From NCBI GenBank assembly GCA_024663395.1, contig JANFAH010000004.1, positions 1,736,001 to 1,800,000 on the forward strand: a stretch of DNA of 64,000 nucleotides, in the 5' to 3' direction. This DNA is from Pisolithus tinctorius. Lineage: Eukaryota; Basidiomycota; Agaricomycetes; Boletales; Pisolithaceae. Of the stretch, positions 11,557 through 22,612 are shown in pieces; within the stretch, counting starts at the first letter, position 1; each line of letters starts with the position of its first letter. Under the pieces are notes generated by a model that had not been told where the DNA came from, did no database searches, and worked only from the letters and a program-made list of their open reading frames with translations. The translations under genes and the position numbers were made by a program.

Positions 11557-13681
11557 ATGCGACGGGAAGTGCGAGGTGTTCCCCAGCAGACCGTCTCCGC
11601 GACAACTTTGGCCCATGTTGATGACCCCGTATATGTGAGCGAACTCCCAGATTCGCTAGCTAGGCCAGACGCCCACGATAAAACTGGCAAACAAGACGAC
11701 GACACCCAATGGGAGTTTGATCCAAGCAATCCTCGGAACTGGTCTGCGTTGAAAAAATGGACTGCGACTACTCTTGTTAGTTCCCCAGACAGCATCTGTT
11801 GGGTCCATCCTTACGACAATCTCTAGGTATCCTTTTACACCTTTCTCGCACCCTTAGGCAGTTCCATGATGGCCCCAGGATTGCCTGACATAGCGCTGAG
11901 ATACCACATAACAAATCCCACGGTCCTTGCGCTAACCCTGTGTGTCTTCTTACTCTCGCTGGCCGTCGGCCCGCTGTTTATTGCCCCCCTGTCCGAAATG
12001 TACGGGCGGGTATGGGTAAGATTTTCCTTGCCTATCATTTGCGTTTTTTGACCTTCGTAAAGGTGCTGCATGTCGGGAACCTTGTTTTCCTTATCTTCAA
12101 TTTGGCATGCGCTTTAGCGCCAACGGCCGGCACATTTGTCGGTTTCCGCTTCCTTGGTAAGTCAGCTTTCCTTTTGTATTGTGTCAAACTTGTTTGACAA
12201 TATGTACCAGCTGGTTTCGCTGGTAGCACCCCTTTGGCAATTGGCGGGGGGGTCATCAGTGACCTATTTGCCGAACGCGACCGGGCGTCTGCTATGGCAC
12301 TTTACACCATGGGACCCCTGATAGGTTAGATCTAGCTGATGCTAGGGTGTCCGAGTTGGTCCTAACGGTTAAATAAATAGGCCCAGCAATAGGCCCAGTC
12401 ATAGGGGGCTTCATCAGTCAGTCAGTCGGTACACAGTATGTCTTTTACCTCATTACTGGCCTTTGTGGTCTTGCCGCGGTCCTGGCTATCCCTCTCTTAC
12501 GAGAAACATATGCTCCGCTTATCCGCCTTCGAAAATCCAAGCATCCCACGGATCCCGAAAAGAAGGCTGCGGCCCATACGAGTGCCCCGCAAGTTCCTGA
12601 AAACAAGTGGAATTACTTATGGGTCAACATATCTCGCCCCATGCTCATCCTCACCCGGAGCTTCATATGTTTTGTTTTAAGTTTGTACATGGCCTTGTGC
12701 GTTGCTTCATTATCTGCCAGTTTTCGGGGAGCTGATTTGACATAGGATGTATGGTCTGTGTCTTCAAACATCGAGACACGGATTATGAATACTAAGACTG
12801 CTGCTTCAGCCATCTACTACTTGATGTTTGCTACATTTCCGAGTGGGGTTGCCATTTTAAACGGTAAACAACTGACTAATGAATCTTGCAGACCTGTTCT
12901 CCGAAGTCTACCATTGGAGCGTTGGTATCGGCGGTTTAGCATACGTTGGTCTTGGAATAGGATTCCTGCTGTCGGCCTTGTTAGGCGCTAAGATATCGGA
13001 CAAGTTGTACTCACGTGTGCGTTTTTCTACCTTCTCCCACGCACGTTCATGGTTTTTACGCCTCTATAGCTGGTAGCTAAGAACGACGGGAGGGGGAAGC
13101 CTGAGATGAGAGTCCCAGCTCTCATATTTGGGTCGTTTTTTGTCCCTGTTGGGCTACTGTGAGTTCGATAGCGACCAGCTAAGGACTCATTTATCCTATT
13201 CTCTGCAGCTGGTATGGTTGGTCTGCCCAGGCAGGAATCCATTGGATTATGCCTATTATTGGGACCTCCATCTACGGTTTTGGACTAATGACCACGTTGT
13301 ACGTAGACGACAGCATTTTGCAAGGAGCGTGGTCGCTGATACAAACTGTAGCCTCCCAATTCAACTGTACCTTGTCGATGCTTTCGTGTACAGTGCAAGT
13401 GCAATCGCAGCCGCGTCGGTGTGTTTCATAGTATTTGCGCCTGTCGATGCTCACTTATATTGTGCTAGTTTTTCCGATCCTTTTTAGGGTTTGTCTTCCC
13501 CCTTTTCGGGGAGCAGATGTTCAATGCTCTTGGGTATGGATGGGGAAATACGTTGCTTGGAGGACTTGCAATTGTCATCGGGATTCCGTTCCCGATCTGG
13601 ATATATTACGCTGGCGAACGTATCCGGTCTCGAAGCGCCTTATTTCAGCGTCCTGCTGAGTCGGCTGGATGCTTGGCGTGA
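11557..13681 (+). CDS. MFS transporter, DHA1 drug:H+ antiporter type
   Basis: A multi-exon gene encodes a plasma-membrane major facilitator of about 500 residues. The cytosolic N-terminus ends in the typical DPSNPRNWSALKKW. Membrane segments then follow (LALTLCVFLLSLAVGPLFIA, FIFNLACALAPTAGTFVGF-type helices), with the MFS loop SEMYGRVWVLHVGN between helices 2 and 3. The middle part reads FAERDRASAMALYTMGPLIG, PAIGPVIGGFISQ and a basic central loop (LIRLRKSKHPTDPEKK). The C-terminal half includes DLFSEVYHWSVGIGGLAYVG and FVFPLFGEQMFNALGYGWGN, ending in EERIRSRS-like basic residues and a stop at 13679-13681. The pattern matches fungal DHA1 multidrug/polyamine-like transporters; the substrate cannot be told. 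All segments join without a broken frame, so I take it as intact. Exact splice sites between 12000 and 13500 are approximate. Confidence 0.85.
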
Positions 13682-13917
13682 AAGTGGTCGGGTCCCCAGT
13701 TCTTGATGTCCGTATACTGATTGTATGTCGCGTGCTAAAATGGAGTAGACACCCCGTTAGACCCCGTTACTTACTAATCATAAAATTCACAACATTTGGG
13801 CACGGAACACAAATAAAATGTCACCATAGGCGAGCTTCTTCTGATCGCATTACTGGATTGGCGCTGGCCATTCGAAGATCACATGAACAGTACATGCACA
13901 TATGCGCTCTGACACTA

Positions 13918-15883
13918 TTACCGAGGTAGCCCGAAACCCCTTTGTCTTGCAAGGCCGTTCCCTAAGGAGTTGCCCAATCCTGCATCCCTCACTCTTCGCT
14001 CTACCTCAGTGACTTTGCCTTCGACCTCTCGCACTGCGCCATCGATCCACTGGAGACTCTCCAAATGGCTGTTAAGAATCTGGGAAATTTGCATCATAGG
14101 GTCATCACCGCTATGCGGAGAAACGCTGTTGGTAGCAGAGAGTGACAACGTGTTCACAGAATCAATCATCTGAGTGAGTGATGTGGACAGGTCATCGAGA
14201 TGAGCGTGCAGCTCGGTAGCTAGCACGTAACTACGGAGGACTTAGAATAAATTGTCGAGGGTTTAAGGAAGACACTAACTTTTTGTCACGTTCAGTGTCA
14301 GCAGGTCCTGTATCCAGCGAGCGCAAACTCCCCCCTTGACTTCCTAGGATCTCCTCGGTCGACCGCTCATAAGCATCCAACGTCGCGGAAAGGTCTCGTT
14401 GCTGCTGCTCAATATGGTCAAGAGTCTGCTCGATCTCAGTCTGCTCTCTCTCCACTGCCACTACGTGACTGTATAGCGCAGCCAGCTAGCATCAAGTTTG
14501 AGCTTATGCACACTGGTGGAAAAGACAAAAGGCATACGTTATTTCCGTTTTCCATTAACGCACGGTCCCAGACTGCGACCTCAGCGGCAAACTTGTTGAA
14601 CTCCCGGACTTGATTTTCAAGCTCAGAAGACCATTTATTAACAATCTCTTCGATAGTTTTTCCTTTGAGGACAGAAGGTGGCGCAACTGCGATTGTCGTA
14701 CTCGGCGAAGCGGCTGCACATCGAGTCAGTATGAAAGCATGAAAGATATTGTGCTACCGACCATCCTTTGCCTTGTCACCGTCCTTAGGGGCCAGCGTAG
14801 ACGCTAAAGAATAACGTTAGAGGCTATAACATGAAATGTAACTGTCTACGGCTTACCTGTCAAGGTTGTTGCTCCACCTCCGGTGGCAGCGCCTAGTTTG
14901 CCGCCGAATAAACCTGCGGCAGCTACTGTAGTGTTACGACAGACCGTTGTCAAGTTTCAACCAAAAGGTCTTACGGGCTGCTGCGTCTGTTTTCTCTGAA
15001 GGAGCCGCTTTGTCTTTACTTCCGAAAAGGCCAAATGGAGAGGCAGCTGTGCCCAGTTACGGATGAGTCGTTGCGGAGGAAGAGAGTAAGGCAACTCTAA
15101 ATCACCTCTTGGGGTGTCTTTCTTCTCTGTGCTGTCGCCTTTGGGGGGTACAGCACCGAACAAGCCGCCGGTCGGGGCCGCTTCATGATAAATCAGCACC
15201 ATGGACCAGCGATTATACTACCTCGACTTACCTGGCGGGACTGTAGTAGATGTACCATCCTTGCCTTGAGTCGTTGCACTCGCCAAAAATGATGCTGTAC
15301 TGGCAGTTGTAGGTGCAGCTGTCGCATTCGGCGTCAAAGGCACGAACGAGGTGGGTTTCGAAGTTGCTGGCGCAGGCGCACCAGTGCCGCCCAGATTTCC
15401 GAATATACTCTGGACAGATGATGCCGGGGGTGTGCTAAAGAACGAAGATCCAGCACTGTTGATTGCTGTTGTCGTTGGCGTTGTGCCAGTAGCCGCACCG
15501 GCAACTGAGGCCCCAGGGGCAGTCGACGAAGGCACTCCGGGAGCTGGAGACGCTGCTTTCCCAAAGATGCTGGATGTGGATGTGGGTAACGTGCTCGTAG
15601 TAGTTCCGCCAAATAAGCTAGGCACAGTGCCCGGCGCACTTGTCGATGGCGCGCCAGTAGTTGGTGTCGTTGGCTTTCCAAATAAACCTCCCGATGATGT
15701 GGGGTTGCTAAAGAAACTGGCTCCGCTTCCCGTGTTCCCGAAGAGACCTGGTGAGCTGTTGCCCGTATTCAAAGAGAAAGAGGGCACAGTGCTTGATGTG
15801 CCCGTGCCAGCGTTTCCGGCGGTCGTCCCGAAAATACCGCTCCCAAAAGAACTCGGCTGGTTGTTCTGCTGGGGAGCACTCAT
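13918..15883 (-). CDS. NSP1: FG-nucleoporin Nsp1 (Nup62)
   Basis: This encodes the central-channel nucleoporin Nsp1/Nup62. The first exon (15232-15883) is an FG domain with repeated GLFG/SIFG/SLFG units in Ser/Thr/Gly/Pro-rich linkers (SGGLFGKPTTPTTG, SSIFGKAASPAPG). Further small exons add GGLFGAV and SPFGLFGSKDK. The C-terminal half is the conserved Nsp1_C coiled coil, starting PPSVLKGKTIEEIVNKWSSE and continuing QVREFNKFAAEVAVWDRALM, then heptad-rich helices in exons 14280-14485 and 13918-14230. In yeast this coiled coil assembles both with Nup49/Nup57 and with Nup82/Nup159. The neighbouring upstream gene on the same strand encodes Nup82, a direct partner. The start was chosen as MSAPQQNNQPSSFGSG, where FG content begins. 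Confidence 0.93.
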
Positions 15884-16165
15884 TGCCGCTGCGGTGGAGA
15901 TGTCTTGGCCGAAGCTGCTTGGTGAGGATATGAAGTTGGCTGCAGACCCGTCGCGAGTACTCGCTACTATATCGAGTCACCCCTAAAGAGACTGGACAAG
16001 TGACTGGCTACATTAATACGCAGACTCAGCGCGGCTACAGTAGTTTACACCACCCAACGTCGACACAGGAACCATATTCTACACTCTTTTGGTTGCGGCA
16101 CACTACATAATCCAGATGTCAGAGTGCTACCCAATTACACGAAGTCAAGCAACGCACGAAACATA
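15884..16165. other. Gap between NSP1 and NUP82, 282 bases
   Basis: This tandem spacer holds the NUP82 3' end and the NSP1 promoter. I see no coding signal or recognised motif in it. Confidence 0.4.
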
Positions 16166-19113
16166 TCAGAAGTCTGAGTCGGAAACACCGAGTTCTGACG
16201 GGGGCCGTCCGATCGACAGATCCAACTTTGATGCCATCTGCGCGACAACCTTCTCTAGTTCTGATATTTTCGTACGCCTGCAGAACATGTAAGAGTCGGC
16301 TGAGATTAAGAAGAAACGGTTACTTACTCCAAGTGTGAACGTTCTCCGAGCTCAAATGCCTGGGAGATACCAAGCAACTGAGAACTCTCGGCGAATTGCT
16401 TCCTGCGCTGCGATTCTTTTTCCGCCATATTTTTCAAGTTCGACATGTTACGCTCGTATTCTCGTTTCAGCTAAAAGCAGAAACGTAAGCTGACGAAGAT
16501 GAAGAATAACCGCGTGTAATCACCAGCGATATACGTGCAGCTAAAGAACCCTCATCATACCGTCCGGCACCAAAAACCTCTGCTCTCATTCTTCTGAGCT
16601 CTTCGAACCATTTGGTCTCCGATTCACTCAAGTCCGGAGATGCTTGTTGCATCAGCAATTGAAGGGTCCGATCTAATCTGGCTGTCAACGATTTGTGCGA
16701 CTCCATAATCTTCTGCACCCGCGCTTCAGCGTGAGCGTATCTCAGGCCTCGAAGTTCCTCCACTTCCTTCAACATCTCCACACACTTTTTTTGTTGCCTC
16801 TGGAACTCCGTCACCTGAAGTGCTGCGCGTGTCTCGGTTGGACGGTGAGCAAGGATAACCTCACGGATCTGGGCGATAAAGCTCTCTACGATGGACCCGA
16901 AGTAGCGCAGAGTGTCAGGTGTGAGCATGAATTCGCTCTTCGAGTTGGATGTGCCAACAGACATGCGCGGGAAACTCGGCAGACCGGACGGCCTGGACAA
17001 CATAGGGGGTATTTGGAATGGTTCAGCTTCAAGGAGACACACATATGCGGGTGGACCTTCCACCGGAATCAGGAATCCCCCATCCTGCTCTGAGGTTGGT
17101 TCGGGCCCTGCATCTTGCAAATCGCGTGAGGCAGAAAGGTCGGTGCGTAGAGTAAGGGGGAGACATATGATACGGAAGACAGAAGTCAGGATGAGAATAC
17201 TGTACGCCAAGAAAATGTCATTGGGTACGCATATCGCAATCACGGGGTTCGAACATCTGAAGACAAGAGTCAATAAGTGTTGATAGTGTGGGAGTGTCTA
17301 CGCACCTCCGTTGGACTGAAAACGTATCCAATACGGCGGTTACATGTGTGGCTGTCGACTTCTCCAGGGCTTGGACGAGCAAAGATCCCTCTTCATCATC
17401 CGCACGTAGGGCAGCTGAGAGGCATTGCAAGAGTTCCCCAAAGTCAAGTGCGTGGACGCCAAATGCATGAGCAACGTAGACCCGGTCATCATGCATCGGA
17501 TCTCCATACAACACAGGGTGGTTAGCCTGTAGGAGATCTAAAGAGCTTCTTTCCGTCGAAGGTTCCCCGAGCATCGAGATGAGGCCCAGGTCAACTGACT
17601 CATAAACAGCAAACATAGGAAGTTCACGTGAACTCTCCTGTACAAAGATCACATTACTGCTCCAAGACACGAAATTGTACTGACCTGTTTGCTGTCCCAA
17701 CGCGCTTCGACCTTCTCGACGTCTAGGCAAACGTCGACCTTGCCATCTTGATATGCAATCATCACAATTCCGAGGCGTTCGGTCTCACCCTCGTTCCCCT
17801 CGTCATCATCGCTGGTAAACGCGAGATAAGCTATGTCCGTAGCATCGCCGCCTTCACTTTCCTCCAAAGTTCTCGGTGATGGTTGCAATAGGAACGGCCC
17901 CTGACGTAGAGGCTCGCTCTTGATTGTGTGTGGTAGATGCATGGGGACTGGGCGAGACACGGCTGGAAAGACGGTCCCAGGGGGAAGTTGCTTGACAAGC
18001 GCGGAGACATACTTCCTCTGATAGTCGTACAAAGTGGAAAGAGCGGAAGTAGAGGTCGAAGTTCCTTGTAGAAGAAATTCCTGTTTAGCAGCGATAAAGC
18101 ACTCCAAGGCGTGGACATATGAGGAAGGAACAGACCTTGGTGTGACGGTCAGTTAATTTTGAGTATAAGTTTAGAGAACAACAAGGACTTACGCGTTCTT
18201 AGGCATGTACGGACATATGCCATACACGTCCCCTGATCGTGTCACGGCGTAAATAGTCAACGGACCCCAATCTGCTTTGCCCCTACCAAGGGTGAACGAA
18301 GCGATTTCGCGCTCTGCAGGGTCTTCTGCTATAAATGACTTAGGTTTCTTCTCCGGAAGGAATGAAAGAACTTGTTGTGGTTCTTCTGTATCCACAGAAA
18401 TATCATACTCTCTGTTAAACTGTTAGAAGAGCCTAAGCATATAGGGACGAGGGTGTACCTGAGTTTGCCATCGACCGTCATGACCATGAGGGTTGAACCT
18501 GCTTCTCCCCATGGATGCCATTCGATCTTTGCAATAGGAATTGATGTGGTGGATGCGTGATAGAACTGGCCCACTTGTACAGACCTAGCAGAGTGCTCAG
18601 CACATGAAACAGAGAGGGTGACACACCATACTTGCAGTCGACTGTTGACGAGACAAGCTTAGAGTAACCTGGGCGGGGAAGAACGACAACCGCGACTTGG
18701 TAAGCGCCCGCAACGGCGAGCAGTTTACCGCCTGGGTTTGTAATGATTTGGTGGATCTCAAATTGGATATTGGGAGTGTGTAGGACCTGGTGGAAAAAGG
18801 TGAGGATGCAAGTGTGTGAACAATGAGAAGGTACATGGCCCACCTTATACGACTTGATGGACTTCCCCAGCTTCGTGTCTCCTAACGAAGTCATCCTTAG
18901 TTCGGTGTGAACTGCAACGATGAGGTCTGCGTCCTTGAGTGCCATTGCCTGGCGTCTTCCGGAGAGGGCGAAGCCATCGTCGCGGGCAGACCTCTTCAAT
19001 GAATTGGTAGAGAGCTCAAGTGCGTCTTCTGAGCTATCTTTATATGTCTTTGGGACGTCGAATATCGGGTGATCGCTGAGGAGGGCAGCCCAGTCGTCCT
19101 GGTTCGTCGACAT
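16166..19113 (-). CDS. NUP82: Nucleoporin Nup82 / Nup88
   Basis: A multi-exon gene encodes the cytoplasmic-filament nucleoporin Nup82 (animal Nup88). It begins MSTNQDDWAALLSDHPIFDV and has an N-terminal beta-propeller region with WD-like signatures (IQFEIHQIITNPGGKLLAVA, IPIAKIEWHPWGEAGSTLMV, LTIYAVTRSGDVYGICPYMP). A Glu/Asp-rich insert (SDDDEGNEGETER) follows. The C-terminal third is coiled coil (TEFQRQQKKCVEMLKEVEEL, LKREYERNMSNLKNMAEKES), ending LEKVVAQMASKLDLSIG and a stop at 16166-16168. The start was set at 19113; an upstream in-frame Met at 19161 is less conserved in character. Nup82 coiled coils bind Nsp1 and Nup159 to form the mRNA-export platform. The partner gene NSP1 lies immediately downstream on the same strand. 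Confidence 0.87.
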
Positions 19114-19257
19114 CGTCGACGTTGAGGCGTTGAGGGGCTCTGCGAGTCTGTGGCAAGGCAAGAACTGAACTAGTTGGCTCGGTTTGCTTCAGTTCCCACG
19201 TGGGCGACGCGTCCCTCCTGAGCTGAGCTTGCGCGTCCAGTATCTCTGCAAGACACG
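19114..19257. promoter_or_regulatory. Divergent promoter, NUP82 / proteasome alpha7
   Basis: This 144-base gap lies between the two start codons. It contains the perfect palindrome CCCACGTGGG at 19195-19204 and, five bases on, ACGCGT at 19207-19212. The same hexamer occurs twice in the next proteasome promoter. Role as a shared promoter is inferred from position. Confidence 0.5.
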
Positions 19258-20319
19258 ATGACGTCCATTGGAACGGGCTACGATCTCTCAGCAAGCACTT
19301 ACTCTCCAGACGGTCGTATATTCCAGGTCAATCCGCGTCTCGATCTGTTGCATGCGCACTGACACTCGATCACTTTACTAGGTGGAATATGCTACCAAGG
19401 CAGTCGAGAATTCTGGGTGCGCTCCCTTCATTTTTCTTACCGAAACACACTTCTTGACAGGTATATAAGCACTGCGATCGGTCTCAGAGTGAAAGACGGC
19501 ATTGTTCTGGGGGTGGAGAAACTCATCCACTCCAAACTCCTGGTTCCAGGTGCCAACCGGCGCATCCAGACAGTAGACAGACATATCGGCATGGTACGCC
19601 TTTGATTCTTAGATTATGTTATGATAGACAACAATCGACCTCATAGGCTACGGCCGGCCTTCTGGCGGACGGCCGGAATGTCGCCAACAGGGCACGCGAT
19701 GAGAGCTCTCAAATCCGTGGATTATGGAGGGAACCCCCCACTGTCAAGGAACGTCTATGTTTACTTCCTTTATGGCGGTAAAATCTTATGCATCACTCAT
19801 AGGCAGTCGCGGACCGGCTTGCTTTGTATGCGCAGGCATACACCCTTTACTCCTCCGTCCGGCCATTTGGCATCAGCACCATCTTTGGTGGCGTCGACAA
19901 GACGGGTCCGTCACTTTTTGTCGTAGAACCCAGTGGCGTCTGTTTGGTTAGTACATCACAGCATTATTGCGATACACGTGTTCAACGTAGCTTGACCGTA
20001 GGGATACCACGGAGCAGCCGTAGGCAAAGGCCGCCAATTAGCCAAGACTGAACTAGAAAAGCTCAAGCTTTCAGAATTGTCGATGCGGGAGGCCGTTATA
20101 GAAGCTGCAAGAATGTTCGGATCCGTTTACGTCGCTTTTCGAAGTACTGACGGGTCTTCCAGAATATATATCGTACATGATGACAATAAAGAGAAGGAGT
20201 TCGAACTCGAGATGTCATGGGCAGGCGACGAGACGGGTGGCTTGCATGTGCCCGTGCCAGCTGATCTCTTGGCCGAGGCAGAACAGAAGGCAAAGGAGGC
20301 CTTGGAGACTTTCGAGTAG
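19258..20319 (+). CDS. PRE10: 20S proteasome subunit alpha7 (PSMA3 / Pre10)
   Basis: This is an alpha-ring subunit of the 20S core particle. It opens [20 protein letters not shown], matching the PSMA3 signature, then [19 protein letters not shown] (alpha-subunit YSPxGR...VEYA motif). It continues [51 protein letters not shown] and [15 protein letters not shown]. The C-terminus has [19 protein letters not shown] and an acidic helix. Exon 1 is 19258-19326 and exon 2 begins at 19382. A join from 19752 to 19807 gives [19 protein letters not shown] and avoids an apparent frameshift. A further intron removes the segment before IIYIVHDD. The next gene (Rpn12) is tail-to-tail with only 57 bases between stops. 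Confidence 0.95.
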
Positions 20320-20376
20320 TGATTACTACCCACTCCTTAAATGGGGTACTTGTACACTGGAATCTCAAAAGCTCGT

Positions 20377-21424
20377 TTACACTATCTGCTCGAGCTCACG
20401 GGCGTAAGCAAGATTGGCTTCGATGAGTTTCTGCTTAGGAATATCCATCTGTTCGTCGTTCTTCCGCGCAAACCTGATGAGACCGGCACTCAAATCTACT
20501 TGCCATCCCCGCTGAAGCAAGAATCAGATGTTGCACCCGAACGATACTGAGAAAAATACTTGCCTCTTGAGCATATTTAAGCAGTTCAGATTGCGAAGAA
20601 AAGAACAGCAATGTGGCGACATCCTTGATTGGAAGACTGTCGTAAGCTACCTCTTCACAGCTTGCAATTTCATTCCTACTCGAATCTAAGCAAAACAGAC
20701 TGACAAGGTCAAGAGATATACCTTATGGTCCCCATCAAGCTGTCCACGAAGAACTTGTATTCTTCTGCAGGAGCCTCCTCCCGGGCGTTCCAAACCTTGC
20801 TATAACTTCCCTCCATAAGCCACCGTTCGAGGTTGACCGGGTGTCGGATGTAAGGATTCAGGCTGATTTCGTCGGCAGCAAGTGGAAGAGACTCGAGGGT
20901 AGTGTGGAAGTCAGCTATCCTATTCTGAGTGAGTAGACGGATGAGATTGAGGCCCCGGAGGGGAAACTCGCGCTTGGATGGCGGAAGGCTCGACCTTGCG
21001 AGCAGTGTGAGACTTACTGCCAGGAACGCAGGGGAGTTCCAAACCTATAGTCTGTGTAGAAAGTGTGGAGCTGGGAGAAGTATCTGTCAAATGAAGGCAC
21101 GTCCTTTGCTCGTATACTCCAGAATGCACCGATTTCGAGAATGTCGCCTGTTTCGGGAGTATAAACGATCATCGCATAGGCAGGGCTGCATAGGACCTAC
21201 GTGCAATAACCATATCGTTCAGGCTAGCCTCACCATTGGGTAGAAGTAATCCGGACTCTATCAAGCCGATCTTTGGATGGGTGAGACGCAGGGACGAGGA
21301 CGTCAGCTGGGGGATTCACCTTGAGCTGTGCAAGCAGAACACCACATTTTTTCAGATCGGCCGGTCGTGCGTCGAATGCACGCTGCAAGTCTCTGTAGAG
21401 AGTTTGAAGCTGTCTAGAAACCAT
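20377..21424 (-). CDS. RPN12: 26S proteasome lid subunit Rpn12 (PSMD8)
   Basis: This encodes the 19S lid subunit Rpn12, which is added last in lid assembly. The N-terminus reads [20 protein letters not shown] and [13 protein letters not shown], typical of the family. Next come [20 protein letters not shown] and [13 protein letters not shown], then [20 protein letters not shown] and [19 protein letters not shown]. The PCI domain continues [35 protein letters not shown], and the winged-helix end [15 protein letters not shown]. The stop is at 20377-20379 after ARELEQIV. I chose the ATG at 21422-21424; upstream in-frame codons lack an ATG. It diverges from the beta1 gene across 127 bases and converges on alpha7. 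Confidence 0.92.
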
Positions 21425-21551
21425 TCGAGAAATGCTAATGAGCAAGTCACTGTCAAACTATAAACGCGTGTACGCGCCAGCTGTGTGAGACGCGTCAGCC
21501 CGTCAGCCACACTCCAACGTCCAACCCTTCCCCTCACCAAAGACACAACAC
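21425..21551. promoter_or_regulatory. Divergent promoter shared by RPN12 and 20S beta1
   Basis: Only 127 bases separate the start codons of two proteasome genes. The gap carries ACGCGT at 21464-21469 and 21490-21495 with a third ACGCG core at 21472-21476. I do not find the yeast Rpn4 element GGTGGCAAA. Co-regulation of the two genes is inferred from geometry. Confidence 0.55.
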
Positions 21552-22539
21552 ATGGATCGCATCGACATGGACCGACTGAAGAGCGGGGAAGTCAACCTTG
21601 GGGTATGCAAGCCGTCTTTTCTCTCTGCAACAGCCAGATTGACCCCTCTTACAGACTTCGATCATGGCCGTACAGTTCGACCACGGCGTCGTCATCGGTG
21701 CCGACAGTCGAACAACTACTGGAAGCTACATCGTATGCTATCCTGGTGATCCGTAGGAAGTGCTAGGCTGACCCTTATGCACGCAGGCTAACCGTGTGAC
21801 GGATAAGCTTACCCATGTCCACGACCGTATATACTGCTGTCGCTCAGGATCTGCCGCAGATACTCAGGCAATTGCTGACGTTGTCCACTACTCTCTCCAG
21901 TTATACACGTACGCTACTGTTCTCTCGATGCAGTCTCTTGGATATAACCCACGTTTCACCTGGCAGACAGGAGTTTGGTGCTGCACCACCAGTGTCGAGC
22001 GCAGCTGCTATCTTCCAGAAACTTTGCTATGAAAACAAGGACGCGTTGTCCGCAGGTATCATTGTTGCTGGTTGGGACAAAGAAGTAGGCCCAAGCGTCT
22101 ACAATATTCCCGTTGGCGGTGGATCGTTCCGCCAACCATGGGCAATCGGAGGTATGCTTGCACCTTCATAATGCAAAGCCACGTTTACAAAGAGATTGCA
22201 TTCAGGTTCCGGCTCTACCTATGTCTATGGTTACTGCGATGCTACCTATCAAGAAGGTTGGGGTAGAGGCGAGGCCGTCCAATTCGTTAAGAACAGTACG
22301 TCCGCCTGGGACACTGCCCATCACATGAACTTACATTCCTGGCAGCACTCGCCCTTGCCATGGGGCGAGACGGTTCGTCCGGAGGCGTTATACGTATGTG
22401 TGTCATCACTGAAGATGGGGTAGAAAGATTGTTCGTGCCAGGTGATCAACTTCCCAAGTTCTGGGAAGGGCACGAAGTGCTGCCCGCCGCAGTGACAGGA
22501 GCGAATGTCATGGACCCTGTACCCATGGCCGTCGAGTAA
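21552..22539 (+). CDS. PRE3: 20S proteasome catalytic subunit beta1 (PSMB6 / Pre3)
   Basis: This is the caspase-like (post-acidic) catalytic subunit of the 20S core. A short propeptide ([17 protein letters not shown]) ends in Gly followed by the catalytic Thr1 in [19 protein letters not shown]. Asp17 lies in GADSRT and Lys33 in [18 protein letters not shown], completing the Ntn-hydrolase triad. Further family blocks are [49 protein letters not shown] and [17 protein letters not shown]. Introns follow the Gly/Thr1 junction, the GSYI codon, TYT, AIGG and the FVKN segment; each restores frame. The start was chosen because it gives the standard short beta1 leader. The gene is convergent with the following unknown gene. 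Confidence 0.95.
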
Positions 22540-22612
22540 GAACGTGTACTACAGATAACCAATGTATCCCTCCATTACGATGCACTTGATCACAATCTCT
22601 CTTGCAAGTAAC

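Noticed and set aside
15351..15986. A 211-codon plus-strand open frame.
   Set aside because: It is antisense to the low-complexity FG domain of Nsp1, which reads openly in several frames because of its repetitive codons.
19700..19820. Apparent frameshift in proteasome alpha7 between DESS and ADRLALY.
   Set aside because: An intron from 19753 to 19806 using the acceptor ending GGCAG restores EPPTVKELADRLALY in one frame.
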